17,946 nt of DNA from Acidobacteriota bacterium (GTDB taxonomy: Bacteria > Acidobacteriota > Blastocatellia > RBC074), in the NCBI GenBank assembly GCA_013140935.1, contig JABFSD010001006.1, positions 1 to 17,946 on the forward strand, read 5' to 3'. The notes below the pieces were generated by a model that made no database searches, had not been told where the DNA came from, and saw nothing but the letters and a program-made list of their open reading frames with translations. A program made the position numbers and the translations under genes. Positions 1-6,792 of this stretch are shown here, piece after piece. The stretch's first letter is position 1; the number at the start of each line of letters is the position of its first letter.

Positions 1-124
1 CGTCACCGTCGTCGGGATTGAGATAGGGATAGCCGCCAAAGACTTCGACTTTCGGCGCGTCTTGCGCGAGCGCAACGAGGGGAAGTGCCAGTAACAAACT
101 GACCGTGAGTAAGAGCTTACGCAT
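1..124 (-). CDS. Secreted protein, N-terminal fragment (possible outer-membrane beta-barrel)
   Basis: Only the first 41 codons are in the window; the gene runs off the left edge. The start is ATG at 124-122 on the minus strand, with a good Shine-Dalgarno (AGGAGA) about 8 bases upstream (revcomp of 133-138). The peptide begins MRKLLL and has a hydrophobic core (TVSLLLALPLVALA) ending at ALA-QD, a typical Sec signal peptide with a signal peptidase I site after about residue 20. The mature start (KVEVFGGYPYLNPDDGD) resembles the beginning of small outer-membrane beta-barrel proteins, where 'VFGGYSYL'-like strands are common in acidobacteria; that family call is a guess. It is divergent from the ADOP permease. 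Confidence 0.7.
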   Translation of the reverse strand, partial: MRKLLLTVSLLLALPLVALAQDAPKVEVFGGYPYLNPDDGD

Positions 125-630
125 AATTTGTTTCTCCTGATTAAGGCGCAAACCACAGAAAGTCCAGGCGGAAAACTCATGCAAAACCATAGACTCGTAG
201 CACCAGCGGTTTACGTCATGTTTCATATAGCGAATCGGATCGCGTTGATTAAGGGGCGAAGCCAACGGCAAGGCAGGGGCGTTCTCTCAGGAAAGCCGGA
301 TTTGATTGGATGTCAAGGTAGCTTCAAAAGACCTGTCAATTGCGCTTCGCGTCTACCAGTGAGTTTCATCGGCCATCGCTTCGTTTACGGGGCAGGCATT
401 GCGATGACGCGGCGTATGATACGGATTTCACTTGAGATTGCAAAGGTTAAAAACAGCGAGTCGCAAGCGCACAATTCCCTGCCCCAAATTCAGCCAGCCG
501 TTTCCCGAAAGCGGACACGCGATGAAGCAGCCTTTTGCGTTTTCTCAACAAACGCCTAAGTTTTTCTACGGCACGCAGCTTGTTACGAAGCGGATGCGGT
601 TCATTCGTTGGAGACTGAGAAAAAACTTCT
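125..630. other. Intergenic region without a recognisable gene
   Basis: About 500 bases separate the divergent secreted-protein gene and the ADOP permease. Open frames here have no family resemblance, poor codon character and no ribosome binding site, and one of them runs into the permease in another frame. The region must hold promoters for the two flanking genes, but I could not pick a convincing -35/-10 pair. I saw no repeat, tRNA or long hairpin. Confidence 0.5.
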
Positions 631-3087
631 ATGAAAAATTTGATGAGCGATGTGCGCTACGGCTTTCGGCAATTGATGAAACAGCCGGGCTATACCTTGT
701 TGGCAATTGCGACGTTGGCGTTGGGCATCGGCGCGAATACGGCGATTTTCACGGCGATCAATGCGGTGCTGTTCAAGCCGCTGCCGATTGCCGACGAAAC
801 GCGCGTCGTCGTGTTGCAACAGTTCCGTCAAGATAAGCAGGATGCGAATTACGGCGTGTCGTATCTCAACTTCAGCGACTGGCGCGCACGCAGCCAATCG
901 TTCAGCGCGATGACCATTGTGCAAAGCGGCGAGACAACCTTGCTGACTGGCGACGAGCCGGTGCGTGCCACATTTGCCGTCATCTCTTCAGATTTTTTCC
1001 CTACGCTCGGCCTTAAACCGTATCTTGGCGAAGGCTTCGTGGCGACAGATGATCAACCCAAAGGACGCGGCGGATTGAATGCCGCGATGCTCACCTTTAC
1101 GACGTGGCAAAAACGTTTCGGCGGCGATCCGAAAATCATCGGCAAGCAACTCAACAACGGCGAAGAGCGTTTTCAGATCGTAGGCGTTACGCCGCCCAAC
1201 CTCTTTCCGCTGCAAAAAGAACCGATTGATTTCTGGACGACCGTCGCCGTCAACGGCGCAACAAATGAGGCGGGCAGCGCCAATGCGTCGCGCGGCTATC
1301 CGGCTTATCTCGGAGCCATCGCGCGCCTCAAACCCGGCGTCACCGTCGCCCAAGCGCAAGCCGAACTCAGCAACCTCAACGAATCACTCAAACAGACTTA
1401 TCCCAACGCGAACGGCCACACGGCGGTGCGCGTCGTACAATTGCGCGAAATCTTTGTCAACGAAGCGCGTCCCGTTCTCTGGCTCTTGCTCGGCGTCGTC
1501 GGCGCAGTGTTGCTCATCGCCTGTGTGAACGTAGCGAACATTCTGTTGACGCGCGCGGCAGCGCGGCAACGCGAGCTTTCGATTCGCGCGGCGCTGGGCG
1601 CGAGCCAGTGGGACATCATTCAACAACTGTTGATCGAAAGCCTGATGCTCGCTTTCGCGGGCGGCCTCGTCGGCTTGCTCATTTCGCTGTGGATGGTGGA
1701 CGGCATCGTCACGCTTTTGCCCAGCGACATTCCGCGTTTATCGGGTTTGCTACCCGACGGGCGCGTATTGCTTTTCACGATGAGCGCCGCGTTGTTGACG
1801 GGTTTGCTGTGCGGCTTGCTGCCTGCGTTCTCGGTGTCGCGGCAAAATCTCGCCGATGCCATCAAAGACGGCGGACGCAGCGCCACCGGCGGCCTCGCGC
1901 GCGGACGCTTGCGCAACGCTTTAGTCGTCGCCGAAATCGCCATCGCCCTCACGCTGCTCGTCGGCGCAGGTCTGTTGTTCAAGAGCTTGTACCGGTTGAA
2001 TCAGGTCAATCCTGGCTTTAACACCGAAAACATTTTGACCGCGCAATTCGGACTCGGCAGCGCGCGTTATCTGGGCAAGGGCTTTCGCCCCGAAGGCATC
2101 AATCAATTTCTCGCGCAGTTGCAAGAGCGCGTCGAACGCTTGCCCGGCGTGCGCGCCGTGACTTATGCGCAATGCGTACCGTTCACTGGCAACGAAAACA
2201 ATACGCAATTCGATCTGGTCGAACGGCCCGCGCCGCCCAATGCCAAACCGGCGGCGCAGTTGCGCTTTATCAGTCCGGGTTATTTCGAAGCTCTGCAAAT
2301 CCCGCTCAAAGCCGGACGCGCTTTCACGCCGCGCGATGATCCGCAAGCGCCCAACGTGATGCTCGTCAATGAAGCCTTCGTGCGCGAATACCTGCGTGAC
2401 GAAGCCGCCATCGGCAAACACATGAAACTCGGCTGGGGCGGCGACGATCCCAAAGAAATCGTCGGCGTCGTAGGCGACGTGCGCCATCGCGGACTCGGCG
2501 ATGACGTGCGGCCAGAGATGTACGTCCCGCAAGCGCAATTCCCCAACGCAGGCATCACGCTGGTCGTCCGTACGCAAAACGATCCGCTGACGTTGAGCAA
2601 TTTGGTGAAAAAAGAAATTCGCGCGCTCGACCCTGAGCTGGCCGTGACCGACGTAAAAACGCTGAACCAATTTCGTCAGGAGACGTTGGCGGTGCCGCGT
2701 TTCAACAGCTTTCTGTTAGGCGGATTCGCTCTGCTGGCCGTATTGCTGACGTTGGTCGGTTTATATGGCGTGATGAGTTACAGCGTGACGCAGCGCACGC
2801 CGGAAATCGGCATCTGCATGGCACTCGGCGCTTCGGCGGCAGACGTGTTGCGCATGATCGTCGCGCAAGGCGCACGCCTCGTCGCCATCGGCCTCGCACT
2901 AGGTTTGGTCGGAGCCTTCGCCCTCACGCGCGTGTTGCAAAATTTGTTGTACGACGTGCGTCCGACCGACCCGCTCACGTTTGCACTCACAGCCTTGTTG
3001 TTGGCAACCGTAGCTTTGCTCGCCTGTTATTGGCCCGCGCGACGCGCGACGCAGGTTGATCCGTTAATTGCATTGCGGCGCGAGTGA
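631..3087 (+). CDS. ADOP-family ABC transporter permease (duplicated MacB/FtsX type)
   Basis: An 818-residue inner-membrane protein with the duplicated MacB/FtsX permease plan known as ADOP (acidobacterial duplicated orphan permease). The N-terminus has the family pattern (SDVRYGFRQLMKQPGYT) followed by a membrane helix at about 22-46. A MacB-type periplasmic domain then runs to about 275. FtsX domain 1 starts near 281 and includes RELSIRAALGAS. A second half starts near 427 with a further helix and a periplasmic domain, followed by FtsX domain 2 from about 695. The C-terminus PARRATQVDPLIALRRE is characteristic. Domain 2 reads PEIGICMALGAS where R is usual in place of C. The start is not backed by a strong ribosome site (GAGA 10 bases upstream); Met5 is an alternative. 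There is no ATP-binding subunit gene beside it, as is usual for ADOP members. MacB relatives export peptides, lipoproteins or drugs, but the substrate here is unknown. Confidence 0.9.
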   Translation: MKNLMSDVRYGFRQLMKQPGYTLLAIATLALGIGANTAIFTAINAVLFKPLPIADETRVVVLQQFRQDKQDANYGVSYLNFSDWRARSQSFSAMTIVQSGETTLLTGDEPVRATFAVISSDFFPTLGLKPYLGEGFVATDDQPKGRGGLNAAMLTFTTWQKRFGGDPKIIGKQLNNGEERFQIVGVTPPNLFPLQKEPIDFWTTVAVNGATNEAGSANASRGYPAYLGAIARLKPGVTVAQAQAELSNLNESLKQTYPNANGHTAVRVVQLREIFVNEARPVLWLLLGVVGAVLLIACVNVANILLTRAAARQRELSIRAALGASQWDIIQQLLIESLMLAFAGGLVGLLISLWMVDGIVTLLPSDIPRLSGLLPDGRVLLFTMSAALLTGLLCGLLPAFSVSRQNLADAIKDGGRSATGGLARGRLRNALVVAEIAIALTLLVGAGLLFKSLYRLNQVNPGFNTENILTAQFGLGSARYLGKGFRPEGINQFLAQLQERVERLPGVRAVTYAQCVPFTGNENNTQFDLVERPAPPNAKPAAQLRFISPGYFEALQIPLKAGRAFTPRDDPQAPNVMLVNEAFVREYLRDEAAIGKHMKLGWGGDDPKEIVGVVGDVRHRGLGDDVRPEMYVPQAQFPNAGITLVVRTQNDPLTLSNLVKKEIRALDPELAVTDVKTLNQFRQETLAVPRFNSFLLGGFALLAVLLTLVGLYGVMSYSVTQRTPEIGICMALGASAADVLRMIVAQGARLVAIGLALGLVGAFALTRVLQNLLYDVRPTDPLTFALTALLLATVALLACYWPARRATQVDPLIALRRE

Positions 3088-3109
3088 AGGATTTGATAAA
3101 CAGAAGAGC

Positions 3110-3670
3110 ATGAACATTGCTCCTTTCTGGCAACCGCTCGACGAAAACATCAGCCGCTGGATTCACAGCGCCGCAAATCCTATGTTGGATCAGGCGATGG
3201 TCGGCATCACGAGCGCAGGCAATACGCTGATGCTGATTACGATGACGGCGGTGTTCGCAGCGGTTCTGTTATGGCGTCATCCGCAGCAGCGCGTTTCGGT
3301 GATCTATGCGACAGCGGCCTTCACAAGCTTTTTGTTGAGCGAATGGCTCAAGGCGTTTTTCGGACGCGCGCGTCCGCAACTGTGGCAACAGATCATTCCG
3401 TTGCCGGGTAATGCCAGCTTCCCCAGCGGACACGCGATGATTTCGATGACGGTTTATGGATTAGCCGCGTGGTTTCTGGCTGAACATTTCGCGCAGTGGC
3501 GCAAGGTGATTTTGTGGGTGATGGGTTTGCTGATTTTGCTGATCGGATTCAGCCGCATTTATCTCGGCGTGCATTGGACTTCAGACGTATTGGCCGGATT
3601 CATCTGTGGCTTCGCCATCGTCGCGCTTTCGGCGTTCATTCACCGCTCAGGTAAACGTACCGCAGGATAA
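3110..3670 (+). CDS. PAP2-superfamily membrane phosphatase
   Basis: A 186-residue integral membrane phosphatase of the PAP2 (type 2 phosphatidic acid phosphatase) superfamily, which hydrolyses lipid phosphates or pyrophosphates such as undecaprenyl diphosphate or phosphatidate. All three catalytic motifs are intact: K81-x6-R88-P89, P105-S106-G107-H108, and S148-R149-x5-H155-x3-D159. H108 and H155 are the expected nucleophile and acid-base residues. Hydrophobic segments lie at about 38-55, 62-80, 110-125, 132-148 and 160-178. I chose ATG 3110 rather than the upstream in-frame ATG at 3068. The longer form would begin inside the permease and add a non-family 14-residue leader, whereas the chosen start sits behind an AGAAGAG stretch. 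It follows the ADOP gene by 22 bases. Its last 35 bases overlap the convergent purine permease gene. Confidence 0.88.
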   Translation: MNIAPFWQPLDENISRWIHSAANPMLDQAMVGITSAGNTLMLITMTAVFAAVLLWRHPQQRVSVIYATAAFTSFLLSEWLKAFFGRARPQLWQQIIPLPGNASFPSGHAMISMTVYGLAAWFLAEHFAQWRKVILWVMGLLILLIGFSRIYLGVHWTSDVLAGFICGFAIVALSAFIHRSGKRTAG

Positions 3671-4958
3671 ACAACCCCGCTAAGACATAACACAACGGAC
3701 TGGCTTCGCGCGCGCGTCCCGTCAACGCTTTTAACAACGGATAAAAAATAAAGCCCAACGCCAGGCCGTTCGCAATCGAAAACGTCAGCGGCATCGCCAA
3801 CATTGCCAGAAACGCAGGCACGGCTTCGGTCATATCACGCCAGTCAATTTCGAGCGCCGAACGCATCATCAAAGCTCCCACGATAATCAATGCCGGAGCC
3901 GTCGCCATCGGCGGAATCACTCCGGCAATCGGCGCAAAAAACATTGCCAGCAAAAACAGCAAGGCTACGGTGACGGCGGTCAGTCCGGTACGTCCGCCTT
4001 CGCTCACGCCGGTCGCGCTTTCGATGTAAGTGACGACGGTCGAAGTGCCGAACAGCGCGCCCGCCGTCGTCGCAATCGCATCGGCCAGCAGTGCGCGATT
4101 GATGCGCGGCATCTTGCCTTCGCTGTCGAGAAAGCCGGTTTGCTGCCCCAAGCCCATCAGCGAACCGATGTTGTCGAACATATCAACGAAAAGAAATACG
4201 AAGACGATTTCGAGCAAGCCGATGCGCAACACGCCGCGCACATCCAATTGCAAAAACGTAGCGCGCCAGTCCGGCCATTGCACCAACGCGGCGGGCGGTT
4301 TGGCTACGCCTAACACAAGCGCCGCGAGCGTCACGAAGATGATGCCGATGAGGATGGCGCTTTTATATCCGCGCGCCATCAACGCGGCGGTGATGAGCAA
4401 TCCGACCAGCGCAAGCAAGACAGGTTTTGAAATGACGTGACCGAGCGTCACGAACGTTGCGGGCGAAGCGACGACGACGCCTGCGTTTTTCAATCCGATA
4501 AAGGCGATAAAAAGCCCTATGCCTGCGGCGACGGCGGTTTTCAGCGTGAGCGGAATGGCGTCAACGATCAGGGTGCGGATGCGCGCGAGCGTGAGCGCGA
4601 GAAAGACAATGCCCGAAAGAAAGACGGCGCCGAGGGCTACGCGCCAATCGTGGCCGAGGCCTTTGACGACGGTGTAAGTGAAATAAGCATTCAGCCCCAT
4701 CCCCGGTGCCAGCGCGAAGGGATAGTTCGCCAACAACCCCATCGCCAATGATCCGACAGCAGAGGCTACGCAGGTAGCGAACAAGGCTCCGCTGAAAGGC
4801 ACACCCGCTTCAGCCAGAATCGTGGGGTTGACGAACAGGATGTAAGCCATTGTCAGGAAGGTCGTGATTCCGGCGGCGACTTCCGTGCGGATGTTGGTTT
4901 TGTTTTCGGTGAGTTGGAAAAAGGAATCGAGCCTTTCAACGAGGAAGGAGTTTGTCAT
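3636..4958 (-). CDS. NCS2-family purine permease (AzgA/PbuG-like)
   Basis: A 440-residue polytopic inner-membrane protein of the AzgA/PbuG branch of the nucleobase-cation symporter 2 group, which takes up adenine, guanine or hypoxanthine with protons. Family signatures are visible. An N-terminal LTENKTNIRTEVAAGITTF leads into LTMAYILFVNP, and FALAPGMGLNAYFTYTVV follows. In the second half are the LFVDMFDNIGSLMGL helix and VTYIESATGVSEGGRTGLTAV. About a dozen hydrophobic segments cover the rest. I start at ATG 4958 (MTNSFLVERLDSFF), which fits the family; an in-frame GTG at 5000 would add 14 residues and overlap the upstream Sel1-repeat gene. The ribosome site is weak. The gene is last in the minus-strand run and starts 31 bases after the Sel1-repeat stop codon. 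Its 3' end overlaps the PAP2 gene by 35 bases. Exact substrate specificity cannot be read from sequence. Confidence 0.9.
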   Translation of the reverse strand: MTNSFLVERLDSFFQLTENKTNIRTEVAAGITTFLTMAYILFVNPTILAEAGVPFSGALFATCVASAVGSLAMGLLANYPFALAPGMGLNAYFTYTVVKGLGHDWRVALGAVFLSGIVFLALTLARIRTLIVDAIPLTLKTAVAAGIGLFIAFIGLKNAGVVVASPATFVTLGHVISKPVLLALVGLLITAALMARGYKSAILIGIIFVTLAALVLGVAKPPAALVQWPDWRATFLQLDVRGVLRIGLLEIVFVFLFVDMFDNIGSLMGLGQQTGFLDSEGKMPRINRALLADAIATTAGALFGTSTVVTYIESATGVSEGGRTGLTAVTVALLFLLAMFFAPIAGVIPPMATAPALIIVGALMMRSALEIDWRDMTEAVPAFLAMLAMPLTFSIANGLALGFIFYPLLKALTGRAREASPLCYVLAGLFILRYVYLSGE

Positions 4959-4989
4959 GACTTGTTGTTTTAACAGGTGAACGATGCGA

Positions 4990-5583
4990 TTAGCCGACAC
5001 GTTTCAAAGCCGTTGTCGCTCGCTTATGACCTTGCTCCGCTGCTTTCTCAAGCCAGATGCGAGCGTTGCGACGATTCGTCCGAACCCCTTCGCCATCCAG
5101 ATATGCCATGCCAAGATTGTATTGTGCGATTGCGTCTCCCTGTTGAGCAGCCTTACGCATCCACTGAATGCCTTTCGTTAGGTCTTGCTTCGTCCCTGTT
5201 CCTTCAAGATACCTAATGCCCAAATTACACTGCGCCCACACTTCACCGAGTTCGGCAGCTTTTTTATAAAGCGAGAAGGCTTTCTTATCATTTTTCTCAA
5301 CGCCTTCACCGTTCTCGTAAAAAAGTGCAAGGCAATACAAGGCTACTTCGTGATCGTATTTTGCGGCCCGTTTATACCAATGCAGGGCTTGCTTCATATC
5401 TTTCTCGACGCCGAGTCCGAGAGAGAAACAAAAACCAACCAAATTTGCGCAATGAATTTCCCCCAGCAACGCGGCTTTAAGCAGATAGGGGAATGCTTTT
5501 CGGTAATTCTTCCTTCTCGAAATGCCATAAAAGAAGTCTTGCCCGATTTCCCAAGAATCGTCCTGTGGAGTTTTTTCACTCAT
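4990..5583 (-). CDS. Sel1-like (TPR) repeat protein
   Basis: A 197-residue soluble protein made almost entirely of Sel1-like repeats, an alpha/alpha solenoid related to TPR that mediates protein-protein contacts. Repeats begin near residue 27 (KAFPYLLKAALLG), 63 (QALHWYKRAAKYD), 99 (KAFSLYKKAAELG), 135 (KGIQWMRKAAQQG) and 171 (NARIWLEKAAEQG). Each is spaced 36 residues and followed by the A-x2-NLG-x2-Y-x2-G-x-G-V pattern. There is no signal peptide or membrane helix, so it is probably cytoplasmic. Base composition is visibly more AT-rich than in the neighbouring genes, which could reflect a different origin or just lysine-rich repeats. It starts 20 bases after the acetyltransferase stop and ends 31 bases before the purine permease start. 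Its partner is unknown. Confidence 0.85.
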   Translation of the reverse strand: MSEKTPQDDSWEIGQDFFYGISRRKNYRKAFPYLLKAALLGEIHCANLVGFCFSLGLGVEKDMKQALHWYKRAAKYDHEVALYCLALFYENGEGVEKNDKKAFSLYKKAAELGEVWAQCNLGIRYLEGTGTKQDLTKGIQWMRKAAQQGDAIAQYNLGMAYLDGEGVRTNRRNARIWLEKAAEQGHKRATTALKRVG

Positions 5584-5603
5584 AGCTTAACGCCAACCAC
5601 CTA

Positions 5604-6062
5604 TCACGATTTCATCCACTCGAACACCTGGTAATGCTCGCCGTTCATCCCCAACCGCGAATAAACGGTTTGCGCGCGCGTATTGCGTTTATCCACATAA
5701 AGCCGAATGCCGCGCAGGTTCGCGTCTGCCGCGACGATTTGCTGGATGTGGTCGTAAAGCCCTTTGTATACGCCTTTGCCGCGCGCGGCGGCGATCACAT
5801 AGACGCTTTGAATCCACCAGACATCGCCGTTGCGCCAGTCGCTCCACTCATGCGTAATCATCAACGAAGCGACGACCGCGCCGTCGAGTTCGGCGACGAA
5901 ATAATGACCGCGCGTCGCGTCATCAAAAACAGCGTCAACGCCCTTGATGACCGTCGCGCGGTCGAGTTCGATTTCTTCGGTTTCGCGCGCCATCAGAATT
6001 TGGAATTCGACGATGGCGTGCGCGTCAGCGGGAACGGCTTCACGATAGATTGGGTTGTTCAT
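5604..6062 (-). CDS. GNAT-family N-acetyltransferase
   Basis: A 152-residue acetyltransferase of the GNAT superfamily, transferring acetyl from acetyl-CoA to an amine of unknown identity. Visible features are the N-terminal IYREAVPADAHAIVEF helix region, a central strand (YFVAELDGAVVASLMIT), the motif A strand WWIQSVYV followed by ARGKGVYKGLYDHI (the acetyl-CoA pyrophosphate loop), and the C-terminal IRLYVDKRNTRAQTVYSRLGM motif B region, ending HYQVFEW. I chose ATG 6062 because the family begins with this strand. An in-frame start at 6140 would add 26 residues with no family character and lie fully inside the selenoprotein gene. Even so, the first 23 bases overlap the end of the selenoprotein gene (stop at 6040-6042), suggesting translational coupling. 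No clear Shine-Dalgarno is seen. Confidence 0.88.
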   Translation of the reverse strand: MNNPIYREAVPADAHAIVEFQILMARETEEIELDRATVIKGVDAVFDDATRGHYFVAELDGAVVASLMITHEWSDWRNGDVWWIQSVYVIAAARGKGVYKGLYDHIQQIVAADANLRGIRLYVDKRNTRAQTVYSRLGMNGEHYQVFEWMKS

Positions 6063-6792
6063 AGGCAGATATAAAAGGTACGTCGTTGCGTGTGAGCAAG
6101 TCGAGCGCGGCGGCGATGACGCGATGTTGTATGGCGGCATCGTGCGGAGCGCCGAGCGGAAAGCCCAACGGAAAAGGTACGAACAAAGCGCGCGGCGGTT
6201 TGATGACGGCGGTGATTTCGCGCAACAGCGTCACCGATACCGTTGTGATGCCGACTCGTTCGAGCGCGGCTTGCACCAGACCGACCGTCTGGTTGCACGT
6301 CGGTCAGACCGGCGTGAGCAACGCGACTTGCACTCCGTCAGTGCGTAGCTTCTCAGCCACTTGCGGCGCAGTCTCGTTGATGAGTTTGGCCGGGCCGACA
6401 ATCGAACCCATAAAACTGAAATGCCGATGATTGAGTTCGCCGATGACGCCGCGCGCTTCGAGTTCGCGCATACGGTCAAGCGGGAAAGCCAGGTTGGCGT
6501 CGGCTTCGATGCCTGAGTGGTCAAACGAATTGCTGCGATGTGATTCGACCAGCGTGTTGACCGCAATGTCATTAGGGATTTCGCGGTAAGTCGAATCGCC
6601 TTTCTTATTCGTGAAATCGAAATCGTCTTGTGCTGGCGTACGCAAGCCCGCCGTCGTCACGAGCGCAAAGCGGGCTTGCGTTAGCGGCACGCGCAAGGGT
6701 GCGCAAGGCACCGGGTCAATCGCATAACGATGAAGTGGATAGGCTTTGAAAAAGAGGCGCGTGGTTAAACTGAGGTCAGCGTAAGTTGCCAT
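6040..6792 (-). CDS. GrdB-like reductase-family selenoprotein, read through an in-frame UGA
   Basis: One 250-residue protein if the in-frame UGA at 6304-6306 is translated as selenocysteine (residue 163). It matches what I know of the glycine/sarcosine/betaine/D-proline reductase selenoprotein B family. Family-like stretches before the UGA are IDPVPCAPLRVPL, FALVTTAGL, STYREIPNDI, ESHRSNSFDHSGI and LNHRHFSFMGSI. The text continues without a break after it: ALLTPV-U-PTCNQTVGLVQAAL, then LLREITAVIKPPRALFVPFPLGFPLG. U163 and C166 form a U-x-x-C redox motif like the C-x-x-C of thiol oxidoreductases. Without readthrough the product would stop at 162 residues, and the remaining frame has no own start signal. 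The protein is soluble and has no signal peptide. True GrdB subunits are longer and work in complexes that release acetyl phosphate; this short aerobe-type relative has no known reaction. The start overlaps the MOSC gene by 17 bases and the end overlaps the GNAT gene by 23. Confidence 0.88.
6272..6297 (-). promoter_or_regulatory. Bacterial SECIS-like hairpin
   Basis: In the mRNA the upper stem ACCAGAC (6293-6287) pairs perfectly with GUCUGGU (6281-6275) around the loop GGUCG (6286-6282). Below it a single unpaired A (6294) is followed by three more pairs, UGC (6297-6295) with GCA (6274-6272). The loop begins 17 bases after the UGA and its first two bases are both G. Bacterial SECIS elements are known to lie within the coding region right after the UGA and to have a short stem with G in the first loop positions for SelB binding. 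The bulge is reminiscent of the bulged base in the E. coli fdhF element. Folding energy was not computed. Confidence 0.82.
6304..6306 (-). other. In-frame UGA codon read as selenocysteine (Sec163)
   Basis: The triplet is TGA on the minus strand, in frame with both flanking halves of the GrdB-like protein. It occupies the first position of U-P-T-C, where family members carry Sec or Cys. Decoding needs SelA, SelB, SelD and tRNA-Sec, none of which is encoded in this window. A sequencing error from a Cys codon (TGC or TGT) is the main alternative, but the matching SECIS-like hairpin just downstream argues against it. Confidence 0.85.

Noticed and set aside
128..559. 143-codon open frame before the ADOP gene
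   Set aside because: Begins with no ribosome site, shows no family resemblance or domain, and overlaps the leader of the divergent secreted-protein gene; looks like a chance frame.
6040..6042. The terminal UGA of the GrdB-like gene as a second selenocysteine
   Set aside because: No SECIS-like hairpin follows at the right distance, and another in-frame stop comes within a few codons, so it is taken as the true stop.
6040..6276. Separate small gene downstream of the UGA
   Set aside because: Its apparent start lies inside the conserved region just after the UGA, has no Shine-Dalgarno, and the frame continues the upstream protein exactly; it is the C-terminal part of the selenoprotein.
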